Origin: CAZQYC01 sp043746555
GTDB taxonomy: Bacteria > Pseudomonadota > Gammaproteobacteria > Steroidobacterales > Steroidobacteraceae
Direction: 5' to 3'
Assembly (NCBI GenBank): GCA_043746555.1
Contig: JAYTQU010000166.1
Coordinates: 1 to 15,063, forward strand
Length of the DNA: 15,063 nt
The notes under the pieces were generated by a model, which did no database searches, was not told the DNA's origin, and worked only from the letters and a program-made list of their open reading frames with translations. The position numbers and the translations under genes were made by a program. Below are positions 6,710-14,007 of the stretch, in pieces. Every line of letters starts with the position of its first letter. The stretch's first letter is position 1.

Positions 6710-8157
6710 TTCTGTGGCTTCCGATCTTTGTCGATGCGCGTGGCCGATGTCAGCGTGTCGAACAATTCGTGGCGCGCGCGAAATAAATTCCAGGCCAACA
6801 ACGCGGCGGTCGACCAGGTCCAGATGCTGTCGAATCCGTTGGCAAAGGCGATCAGAACCGTTAGCAACAAGAAGAATAGGAGACGCGACATGAAGTGCGA
6901 AGCGTCCGGCCAATGTTGACCGCCGACGCGGTAGATGTAGTACGGCACCCACTTCGCCAGCACATGCGAGCCGAGTGCCATGGCGCCGATCAGATTGATT
7001 GGAACCAATGCTACGAACGCCGCACTGCGCGCCAGTTGCAATAAGGAGTACCACCATATGCGAGTTGTCTTGTCGAGCCGGTTGTATAACGCGAAGACAC
7101 CGTAGGTCGCGATCAGCACGGCTGCCCATTTCGCGAAGTCGACGGCGGCGGCTAAAACCGGTCCACGCAAAATCAGCACGCCTACGGCACCGCTGGCGGA
7201 CGCCCAAATCCATGGCAGCCAACGCGGAGTCGCTGCCGGCGCGTCGCGAAATGTGCTGCTGAGTTTCGGATCGCGCTCGTAACGATTGGCGATGTCATCG
7301 TTGTCGACATAGCCGCGCTCGTAGATGGCCCAAAAAGACAGCAGCAAGAACAGCAGCCCGAATATGTGGGCTACCGGTTGTCCTGCCAACGCGATAGAAC
7401 TAAGTATCCACAGCGCGAAATCCTCTTGCAGGATTCCGCGTGTGATGTAGCGCTCGCCGCGGCGTTTGACTTGAGTCAGATATTGACCCGGCAAATAAAA
7501 GCCGCTCAAAGCGGGGCGGAATTGCGCGCGCGGCCATACGGTTCGCAATGGAATCGCACACGCGTTGAGTAGCGCATCGTCCTGTTTCGAATCCGTCAGC
7601 ACCAATGCGCGGCGAACGGTCTCATTGCCGAGCGCGTTCACAACCAAACGCAGTTTGCCATCGCGCCGATCGGCGAAAGTGGAAAGTCGAGCGGCGACAA
7701 TGCGGATGTGCGGAGGTATGTCGAGCGCGGCAACCAGCGGAGCGACGATGGAGTGAAAGCCCAGCGTGGCGATGACGGGCGTATTGCAGTTCGGCGCGAC
7801 CGCTCTAATCTTGACTGCTGCAATCAAGTTTGCATTACCCGCGTCGATGGCGAGAACGCGAACGCGCTTTGCCCAACGATCTCGGGTCCACGGAAATAAA
7901 ATCATGATGCAGCGGATTCGCCAAACATCGCGAGTCTCATCGCCGCCCGTCCAACGCCACGGCTGGATGACATCGAGTATCCGCATTGCGACTAACGCCA
8001 ACACAGCGGGCCGCGCCGAGTCGATAAAGTCCTCGGTTGAGTTGCGTAAATACAGCGTTTCATCCAAGTCGAGCAACACCGGTCCGCGATGCGTCAAGAG
8101 TGCGGCAATGGCCGGATCGGGCATCACTTCGTACTCATCGAGAATCGCAGCGCTCAT
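6706..8157 (-). CDS. HAD-like hydrolase fused to UbiA-like membrane domain
   Basis: A 483-residue two-part protein. The N-terminal half (~1-240) looks like a haloacid dehalogenase (HAD) fold: motif I is DLDETL (D30, D32), a plausible motif II Thr lies in ATLGFHS (~T131), a lysine lies near 168 (DGKLR), and the acidic motif IV is LTDSKQDD (D189, D193, D194). The C-terminal half (~245-470) has about seven hydrophobic segments. Within it YERGYVDNDDIANRYERDP (~279-297) resembles the first Asp-rich NDxxD motif of UbiA prenyltransferases, and FALYNRLDK precedes the position of the second motif, whose aspartates are not evident. I infer a HAD phosphatase joined to a divergent UbiA-like polyprenyl-phosphate transferase. 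This could prepare or recycle a lipid carrier or a sugar phosphate. The ATG overlaps the acyltransferase stop (ATGA), with GAGG six bases upstream. The HAD call is stronger than the UbiA call. Confidence 0.6.
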   Translation of the reverse strand: MSAAILDEYEVMPDPAIAALLTHRGPVLLDLDETLYLRNSTEDFIDSARPAVLALVAMRILDVIQPWRWTGGDETRDVWRIRCIMILFPWTRDRWAKRVRVLAIDAGNANLIAAVKIRAVAPNCNTPVIATLGFHSIVAPLVAALDIPPHIRIVAARLSTFADRRDGKLRLVVNALGNETVRRALVLTDSKQDDALLNACAIPLRTVWPRAQFRPALSGFYLPGQYLTQVKRRGERYITRGILQEDFALWILSSIALAGQPVAHIFGLLFLLLSFWAIYERGYVDNDDIANRYERDPKLSSTFRDAPAATPRWLPWIWASASGAVGVLILRGPVLAAAVDFAKWAAVLIATYGVFALYNRLDKTTRIWWYSLLQLARSAAFVALVPINLIGAMALGSHVLAKWVPYYIYRVGGQHWPDASHFMSRLLFFLLLTVLIAFANGFDSIWTWSTAALLAWNLFRARHELFDTLTSATRIDKDRKPQK

Positions 8158-9293
8158 AAAGTGCCTCGGAAGGCGCGCGGCGGAATAACTGCGGAATTGG
8201 CTGTGCGTGTTGTCTGTTGATGTTTATGCAGTCGCTTGCGCAGCCGCGCGCAAGGCGCTTCGATCCATCGCCGCATGGCTTCCGCAAAAGCCAGTGTGAT
8301 CAGCGTCGTTACAAGTATCGCGACGAGCCTGCTCAACTGCGGAAAGTGTTTATCGACCATTAGCAGAATGATGTGGTGTGACAAGTACACGGTGTAGGAG
8401 ATAGTGCCGATATAGATTAACGGCTGCGCATTCAGCCAAGAAAACGCCGCGTGCTTGGCGTGCACCACGGCGAAGTAAATCAACGGCGCGATCGCCAATG
8501 CTTGTAACGAGTGACGAAACGTCAGTCGAAAAAATTCATCGCGATACACCAGCGTGAACAAGAGGGTGGCGACGCACATAGCGATCAACGGAATGGCGCT
8601 GCGCGCATTCGTTGTACGTTGAACGTCTAGCCACGGATTTCGCCAAAGCGCCATCAGACACCCGATCAGGATGGCATCGACGCGCGTGTCGGTCGCCATC
8701 GTCAGCCGTGCTTCCGAAGCGCCGTGTAACGCAAGCCAACAGCGCCAGCCGAGAATCAGCGCGCACAGTGTCAGAAGCGTCATTGCCGATATGCCTCTAC
8801 GCCCGGTACGCAGCAATACAAGCGCAAGCGGCGGATAGAGAAAGTAGAAGTGCTCTTCGACGGCCAATGACCAGACCACACCCAATCCGGCGGGAAGGCC
8901 GTTAAAGTCATGCGCAATGACGAAGTAGTTTCCGTAGTAAAAGAGGACGGACAACAGGCCGTTGGTAGTGAACGCGCCGTCGATGACGGAACATAACGTC
9001 AATATGCCGGCGATCGCAACGACGATGGCGAGCGGCGGCATGAGGCGCAGAAAACGGCGCAAATAGAAACCACGATAGTCTACTTTTTGCGTCGTCGCGA
9101 ATTCCATGCGCAGCAACGTGGAAATCAGATAACCGCTGAGCACGAAGAAGACCGTGACGCCCAAGCCGCCGGGAACAATCTTGTCGAAGCCGTTGTGTGC
9201 AAAGAAAACCAGTGCAACGGCAATCGCACGAATGCCGTCGAGCGATGGAATGGCGGCACTCGGATTAACAGCTTGTGCCGCTGCATGCGTCAT
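8154..9293 (-). CDS. Acyltransferase 3 family membrane protein (OafA-like)
   Basis: A 379-residue polytopic acyltransferase of the AT3/OafA/ExoZ family, predicted to O-acetylate or otherwise acylate the repeat unit or polymer at the inner membrane. Family signs are IPSLDGIRAIAVALVFFAH near the N-terminus, with H33 as the conserved catalytic histidine; GVTVFFVLSGYLIS (~45-58); the basic RRFLRLMPP (~79-87); and WSLAVEEHFYFLYPP (~141-155). About ten hydrophobic segments fill the rest, and there is no C-terminal SGNH domain. The start at 9293 forms an ATGA overlap with the polymerase gene. The open frame continues to 9626, but that extension is antisense-like and the family N-terminus fits 9293. 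The acyl donor and target are unknown; an acetyl decoration of the exopolysaccharide is the simplest reading. Confidence 0.88.
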   Translation of the reverse strand: MTHAAAQAVNPSAAIPSLDGIRAIAVALVFFAHNGFDKIVPGGLGVTVFFVLSGYLISTLLRMEFATTQKVDYRGFYLRRFLRLMPPLAIVVAIAGILTLCSVIDGAFTTNGLLSVLFYYGNYFVIAHDFNGLPAGLGVVWSLAVEEHFYFLYPPLALVLLRTGRRGISAMTLLTLCALILGWRCWLALHGASEARLTMATDTRVDAILIGCLMALWRNPWLDVQRTTNARSAIPLIAMCVATLLFTLVYRDEFFRLTFRHSLQALAIAPLIYFAVVHAKHAAFSWLNAQPLIYIGTISYTVYLSHHIILLMVDKHFPQLSRLVAILVTTLITLAFAEAMRRWIEAPCARLRKRLHKHQQTTRTANSAVIPPRAFRGTL

Positions 9294-10714
9294 CGTGGAA
9301 CTCGATGATGTTCGACTGCCGTCATGGTTGGGCGACCCACGGCAATAAGCTCGGCGCCGATCGGCTGGACGCTGCGCGGTTGGCCGAAGCGAGCGTGCAA
9401 TTGTCGGTCGAGCAGAATGCGCGCCAGCGCGGTGGTAGCTAGCGTCATCACAACGAAGTTCACACTGAGCACGCTGAACCAATGCGACTCCGACAAATTG
9501 GTAATCGCTTGTTGAACGAAAAGCGCCAGGTAGAGTGCGCCTTGCGGTCTGTCCGCACTCAAAACTCGCAACGACTGGCGAAGATGCGTGACGATATAGC
9601 CAAGCAAACAGACAAGACCCACCCACCCCAAATCGTTGACGACTTCCAAGTAGCCGTTGTGTGCAGAGCCCGGATAGAAATTACCCATGCGCAAAACAAA
9701 CTCGTAAGAAGGCGATTGCGTAGTCGGACCGGTCCAATAAGCACCGTAGCCCGTGCCGAAGAACGGGTTCTGGCTGATGTGCTCGCTAACAATTGCCCAG
9801 ATGGCGCTACGGCCCGTGAACGTCGTATCGAAACCCGTCAGCGACGTGATCGGCGCTAGTAGTATCGAGAGTCCGGGAATCAATTGCAGAATGGCGAGTG
9901 CATACACCACCAACACCAATACGACGATGGCTACTCCGTATTTGAGATACGGTTGTAAGCTGCGAGGCGAACGTATGAGCAAGCCAAGAAACACGACTGC
10001 GAAGATTGCGGTAATCAATGAAGTGGCGCTACGCGACAACCACAGACAGGTCGCCGCGAGCGCGCAGCCGAATAGCGCGTGAGTTGAACGCACTTGATGG
10101 GAGAACCACGCCTGCGTCCAAAATATCAGCGTAATGCAAGCGAGTGCGCCTAAAGTGTTTTTGTGATTGGTCAGCCCGCGCCACGCACCGATCAATTCCG
10201 GCGACGTCTCCTGATGAATGGCCAACGTAGGCGCTGCTAGGCCGAAGACTATCGAACCCAATAGCATGAGCGTCAATATCGGCCGCGTGACATTTTGGAA
10301 ACGTCGCGAATGCCAACCGGAAAGTGTAAAGGCGATACATACGAGCACGATTGTGATCAAGCGGATGTCGCGACGCATCGTGACGATGGGTTCAATCGAC
10401 CACGCGATACTGACAATTGCCAGCGCGACGAATGCAAGAAGCAATGGATTGAGCGCGCGCAGGAGTAACCACGCGAGCGACGCTCGCCAGAGAATAGCGA
10501 TGCTCGCGCCGGTAAGCAGCGCAAGCCACAACATTCGGCTGAGCACCCCGCCGGATTCCGGTGCATAAGCATTCGACAGAACTTGGTAGTCGAATCCATC
10601 GGGAACGATGAGTAGCACAATGAGCGTCCACACCATGCCGGCGAGCAATAAGGAATGTCGGTCATCCCGCAGCCAAGATGCATTCGCTCTACCGGGTGTG
10701 TCCATTGGCCGCAC
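9290..10714 (-). CDS. O-antigen ligase/polymerase family protein (ExoQ/Wzy-like)
   Basis: A 474-residue inner-membrane protein with 11-12 hydrophobic segments and the O-antigen ligase (Wzy_C) domain pattern. Diagnostic pieces are WRGLTNHKNTLG (~178-189), as in ExoQ-type exopolysaccharide polymerases; TGRSAIW (~300-306); NPFFGTGYGAYW in the large periplasmic loop; and SAHNGYLEVVNDLG (~350-363). It is expected to join flipped repeat units at the periplasmic face. WaaL-type ligases share this domain, but the neighbouring EpsE/F/G genes favour a polymerase. The start is uncertain: the GTG at 10714 lies seven bases after the kinase stop, and an in-frame ATG at 10705 is nine bases further in. Neither has a clear Shine-Dalgarno. 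Confidence 0.85.
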   Translation of the reverse strand: MRPMDTPGRANASWLRDDRHSLLLAGMVWTLIVLLIVPDGFDYQVLSNAYAPESGGVLSRMLWLALLTGASIAILWRASLAWLLLRALNPLLLAFVALAIVSIAWSIEPIVTMRRDIRLITIVLVCIAFTLSGWHSRRFQNVTRPILTLMLLGSIVFGLAAPTLAIHQETSPELIGAWRGLTNHKNTLGALACITLIFWTQAWFSHQVRSTHALFGCALAATCLWLSRSATSLITAIFAVVFLGLLIRSPRSLQPYLKYGVAIVVLVLVVYALAILQLIPGLSILLAPITSLTGFDTTFTGRSAIWAIVSEHISQNPFFGTGYGAYWTGPTTQSPSYEFVLRMGNFYPGSAHNGYLEVVNDLGWVGLVCLLGYIVTHLRQSLRVLSADRPQGALYLALFVQQAITNLSESHWFSVLSVNFVVMTLATTALARILLDRQLHARFGQPRSVQPIGAELIAVGRPTMTAVEHHRVPR

Positions 10715-10721
10715 CCATATA

Positions 10722-11450
10722 TTAAAAGTGGTTGATTACGGCGCCCACAATCTGCGATCGAGTCGCTGCGAGTCGACGCAACATATCGCGACTCTCTTTG
10801 TAAGGCGTGTGTTTCGCGCGACTCATTGCCAGTACGCGTTTGACCAAGCTCGCAACCGCGAGACCGTCCGAGTAACGTGTAACAGGCGGAGTATCGACGA
10901 CGACAAAATCGAAATTGTCGCGCCACTCTTCGATCATCCCCGCGAAGCGTGGATTCAGTAACAGCTCCAAGGGGTTGTCCGGGGCGGGACCCGCGGTAAG
11001 TAACGACAGGTGTCGCAACCCTTCGATCGATTGCAAGTGCGCGCCGCCGCCGCGTTCGATCGCTTGCGTGAGCCCCACTTGATTGCTGGCACCGAAGAGT
11101 TCGTGCTGACTCGGGCGGCGCAGGTCCGCATCGACCAGGAGCGTCGGCCTACCTAATTGCGCGAAGGCAATCGCGAGTTCGGCCGCAAGCTGCGAGCGTC
11201 CGTCGCCAGCGCCGGGACTGAGTAGCGCAACGACGTCGGACTCGTTGGCGTTGTCTCGGCGCAATAGCAGCTCCGTGCGCAACGCGCGAATTTTCTCGCA
11301 GCGCGGATCGAAAGGATCGGTGGCGATCAACAAACGCGGACTCGGCCTTGCCGGCTGCACTACCGCGGGCGGATAGCGCTTGGTCACGAGCGGATGCACC
11401 TGAGCTTCTTTTCTCAGATCGTACGGTTGATCGTGGAGGTCCGCGCTCAT
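10722..11450 (-). CDS. epsG-like: EpsG-like BY-kinase / chain-length-control ATPase
   Basis: A MinD-fold ATPase resembling the cytoplasmic half of Wzc/CpsD tyrosine kinases, most like the EpsG type. It works with EpsF to control polymer length. Numbered from the upstream GTG at 11465, it has the adaptor stretch KIRALRTELLLRR (~58-70), a Walker A-type loop SPGAGDGRS (83-91), Walker A' LLVDADLRRP (109-118), QHELFG (~120-125) and Walker B FDFVVVDTPP (~185-194). The lysine that normally contacts phosphate in Walker A is arginine (R90); as I recall, EpsG-type proteins often read GEGRS here. No tyrosine cluster closes the protein, which ends VINHF, so autophosphorylation may be reduced or absent. 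I chose the ATG at 11450 (242 residues); the GTG at 11465 would add five. It follows the EpsF-like gene by 41 bp (26 bp from the GTG). Confidence 0.85.
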   Translation of the reverse strand: MSADLHDQPYDLRKEAQVHPLVTKRYPPAVVQPARPSPRLLIATDPFDPRCEKIRALRTELLLRRDNANESDVVALLSPGAGDGRSQLAAELAIAFAQLGRPTLLVDADLRRPSQHELFGASNQVGLTQAIERGGGAHLQSIEGLRHLSLLTAGPAPDNPLELLLNPRFAGMIEEWRDNFDFVVVDTPPVTRYSDGLAVASLVKRVLAMSRAKHTPYKESRDMLRRLAATRSQIVGAVINHF

Positions 11451-11491
11451 AGTTTGTTCTGCCACATGATTAAAATGCTGCGGTTATATAG

Positions 11492-12934
11492 CTAGGAAAA
11501 GCGCATCGCGGGAAGCGGACCGAATTCAGCGAGCACCGGTATGCCGTTATCGCGTTCGAGATCGTCGCGACAGCGCACACGTCGATTCACTAACTCGTAA
11601 CAAAGCGGCACAAACAAGCCGAGCCCTAAGCCGGCGATCGTGCCCAGTAACATGAATGCCAACACACGCGGCTTGCTCGCCTTCACGGGGGGTGTCGCAC
11701 GACTGACAAAACTCACGTTGGTGTAGTTGCCGAGCGATGCGAACATCACTTGGTCATAGCCATCGAGCGCGCGTTTGTAAACGGACTCCGCAGAATCCAG
11801 TTCGAGCCGATACTTGACGGCCTGATCGTGAAGTACGCTGGTGCTGAGAACCTTGTTCCGTTGTGTGGTGGCGGCACGTTGGAGCTTTTGTTCAAGCTGC
11901 TGAGTCGCGCTCAATCCAGTGGCGGCATTTCTCGAATAACTATCGACTTCGCCGGCAAGCATGCGTTTGCTGGCCGCGATTTGCGAATACAACTCGATGA
12001 CCTGCGGATGTCTTGGACCAAGTGTGGTTTGTAATACCGCCAGCTTCGATTCCTGCATCGCCAGTTGTGTCTTGAGGGTTTGGACCAACTGAGATCCCAT
12101 TACTTGATCGCCAACCGTCTGATCTCCGGATAGTTTGGCTTCCGCAGTGCGTCGGGCGCGCTGCGCATCGACGAGCTGTTGTTCAAGATCGGACAGCACA
12201 GTGACGTCGACGTCTCCCTTTCGATCGCCGGTATCGATGAGGGAATTGCGTTGATGAAACGCGGTGTACTGTTCTTGCGCCTGCCGCACTTTGATCTTAA
12301 GTTGTTCGAGTTGTTCGGCGTAGCGCTTCGCACGTTCCGATGCGGGGCCGGTGGAGCGTACGAAATCCTGCTCCTTATATACATCCGTCACGGTGTTGGC
12401 GATTAGCGCGGCTTGCTTGGGATCGCTCGCGGCGTAGGTAACGTAAATTAGCTGACCGCCGTACTGACCTTGATCGATCGTCAAGTTTTTGCTGAGCTGT
12501 CGCTCCGCATATTCACGCGCCGAGCCGCCGTCGCCATAGTATCCAGAGCGATACTCCGGGTCTTCAGTCAGCTTGAGCCGATCGACTACCGTGAGCAGCA
12601 CTTCCGGATCGCGCATCAGTTCGGTTTGCGTGGCCATATAGCTGCTCAGCAAGCCGATCGGAAACTCCTTGGCGTTGAGTGGATCGTTGACTTCGTAGTT
12701 GACCATCAAAGTGGTCGTGGCTTGATACGTTCGCGGCAAAATCGCGAGAACGGTTGCAGTGAGAACGATAATCGCGGCTGCAATGATTATGCTGAGCTTT
12801 CGATAGGCCCACACGATCGCCCAGATTTGCGCCGGCGATAGGCCGGGATGCAGATACACATCCGGCACGACCGAATAAGCGATGGGTAGCGATGCCGAAG
12901 CGGGCAATACAGAAAGATCTTTCCCGGTATTCAA
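11492..12934 (-). CDS. epsF-like: EpsF-like polysaccharide co-polymerase (Wzz/GumC family)
   Basis: A 480-residue inner-membrane protein that sets chain length and links polymerase to exporter. The first transmembrane segment is at ~47-67, a large periplasmic part follows with coiled-coil-rich sequence (~195-390), and the second is at ~425-447 just after the proline-rich TPPVKASKPRVL. The Wzz-domain region LMVNYEVNDPL (~76-86) and LGPRHPQV (~305-312) are typical of GumC/EpsF co-polymerases. There is no fused kinase domain; the partner ATPase is the next gene. The start is TTG at 12934, which forms a TTGA overlap with the exporter stop and is supported by GAAGGAAAG six bases upstream (12941-12949). 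No ATG occurs in frame until well past the first membrane segment. The C-terminal tail RRVRCRDDLERDNGIPVLAE matches the usual end of the family. Confidence 0.9.
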   Translation of the reverse strand: MNTGKDLSVLPASASLPIAYSVVPDVYLHPGLSPAQIWAIVWAYRKLSIIIAAAIIVLTATVLAILPRTYQATTTLMVNYEVNDPLNAKEFPIGLLSSYMATQTELMRDPEVLLTVVDRLKLTEDPEYRSGYYGDGGSAREYAERQLSKNLTIDQGQYGGQLIYVTYAASDPKQAALIANTVTDVYKEQDFVRSTGPASERAKRYAEQLEQLKIKVRQAQEQYTAFHQRNSLIDTGDRKGDVDVTVLSDLEQQLVDAQRARRTAEAKLSGDQTVGDQVMGSQLVQTLKTQLAMQESKLAVLQTTLGPRHPQVIELYSQIAASKRMLAGEVDSYSRNAATGLSATQQLEQKLQRAATTQRNKVLSTSVLHDQAVKYRLELDSAESVYKRALDGYDQVMFASLGNYTNVSFVSRATPPVKASKPRVLAFMLLGTIAGLGLGLFVPLCYELVNRRVRCRDDLERDNGIPVLAEFGPLPAMRFS

Positions 12935-13800
12935 AATAGACTTTCCTTCACGTAGATTACGTCGTCGGCTTTTACGCGCTCGGTAACGGTGGCCTTCAAC
13001 TTGGTGACATTGCCATCGGTGCCGCGGCGTTTGATTTCAATGCGATTATTATTGGTGGCGTATTTGGTCAGACCGCCGCCGCGTACGATTGCCTGTAACA
13101 CAGTCATGTCCGGTTCCAAGCGGTACATGTTGGGCGCTTGCACTTCGCCGTAGATATAGAACTGTTCCGCGGGAGGTACGAAGACGGAATCGCCGCTTCG
13201 AATGGTGATGAGCTGTAGCGAATAACGTCCGTTTTGCAGTCCTTTAAGATCGATGGGATGGCGCTCTAAGTTCCCGACATTGTCCGGTCGTATCACATAC
13301 ACGACATTCGCGCTGCGCTCCGTCGTGCCGCCGGCTTCCGCGAGGAGATCCAAAACAGTGGTTCGCGACTCGACCGGAAAGCGTCCCGGCGCTTTAACTT
13401 CTCCCAACACTGTGACTTGTTGACTCCGCGATTGCGTCACTAGGATGGTGACCTGCGGATTCTTGAGAAACTGTCCGTCTCTAAATGCGGCAGCGACTTG
13501 CTGCGAGGCAGCGGTCGGCGACAATCCGGCGACTTGGACGGAACCGGCTAACGGTATTGCGATCGTGCCGTCGTCTGCCACGTAAGTAGTGGTATTGAGT
13601 TCCGGACGCCCGTAGACCTGGACGTTCACGACGTCGCCACTACCGAGCTGCAGTAGCGGTCGAAGGTCCGGAGAGGCGGCAGTTGAGTTGCGTTCAGGCG
13701 TACTACCGCCAAGCACAGCATTGGTTGTTACCGCAGCCATCGACTGTAGTGTCAGCAGTGTCAGACCGAGAAAAGAAACGGCGAAGTATTTACACCGCAT
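12931..13800 (-). CDS. epsE-like: EpsE/Wza-like polysaccharide export protein
   Basis: A 289-residue outer-membrane polysaccharide exporter and the first gene of the operon. An N-terminal hydrophobic signal (~5-23, with a likely cleavage near SMAAVTTNA) precedes the polysaccharide export domain (~52-122, including GSGDVVNVQVYGRPEL and DDGTIAIPLAG). Two SLBB-type domains follow, starting near 128 (VTVLGEVKAPGRFPV) and 213 (QFYIYGEVQAPNMYRL). The end ADDVIYVKESLF is typical of EpsE-type proteins. No cysteine lies at the signal cleavage region, so unlike classical Wza this does not look like a lipoprotein. The ATG at 13800 has AGGAG six bases upstream (13807-13811). It probably forms an oligomeric channel working with the EpsF-like co-polymerase. 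Confidence 0.9.
   Translation of the reverse strand: MRCKYFAVSFLGLTLLTLQSMAAVTTNAVLGGSTPERNSTAASPDLRPLLQLGSGDVVNVQVYGRPELNTTTYVADDGTIAIPLAGSVQVAGLSPTAASQQVAAAFRDGQFLKNPQVTILVTQSRSQQVTVLGEVKAPGRFPVESRTTVLDLLAEAGGTTERSANVVYVIRPDNVGNLERHPIDLKGLQNGRYSLQLITIRSGDSVFVPPAEQFYIYGEVQAPNMYRLEPDMTVLQAIVRGGGLTKYATNNNRIEIKRRGTDGNVTKLKATVTERVKADDVIYVKESLF
12941..12949 (-). promoter_or_regulatory. Strong RBS for TTG-started co-polymerase gene
   Basis: On the minus strand these bases read GAAGGAAAG, a strong Shine-Dalgarno six bases before the TTG at 12934. The site lies inside the end of the exporter gene. It decides the otherwise unexpected TTG start. Confidence 0.75.
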
Positions 13801-14007
13801 GACTAACTCCTATTGACCCTGTGCCGACCATAGGATGCGAGCGTCGGATAGATGAGATGACAGGCAAACACTGCGGCGCTCCAATAAAAAATCACGTTGA
13901 TCTTCGCGGAATTTCGACGCGCGATTGAGTCGCCTACGACGAGACTTAGTGTCGGCGCGCATCGTCATACAGTCTGTGCGTCAGCGAACATGCTGCCGGG
14001 ATTGGCT
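13801..14007. promoter_or_regulatory. Divergent intergenic control region (EPS operon / NRPS)
   Basis: These 207 bp separate the start of the minus-strand EPS operon from the plus-strand NRPS gene and must hold the promoters of both unless transcription enters from outside. The RBS of the exporter gene is at 13807-13811 (AGGAG on the minus strand). A weak sigma70-like pair for the NRPS is TTGAGT at 13925-13930 and TAGTGT at 13947-13952 (16-bp spacer). There is an AT-rich run at 13883-13892. I found no convincing promoter for the EPS side and no clear operator palindrome beyond a short GCGA-N5-TCGC at 13921-13933. Confidence 0.5.

Noticed and set aside
6710..7222. Long N-terminal extension of the second glycosyltransferase
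   Set aside because: It lies inside the HAD-fusion gene on the same strand in another frame. The GT2 fold starts right at the GTG at 6709, which has an RBS and a 4-base overlap.
9294..9626. N-terminal extension of acyltransferase 3
   Set aside because: The AT3 family N-terminus begins just after the ATG at 9293; the extension overlaps the polymerase gene and shows no membrane or domain signal.
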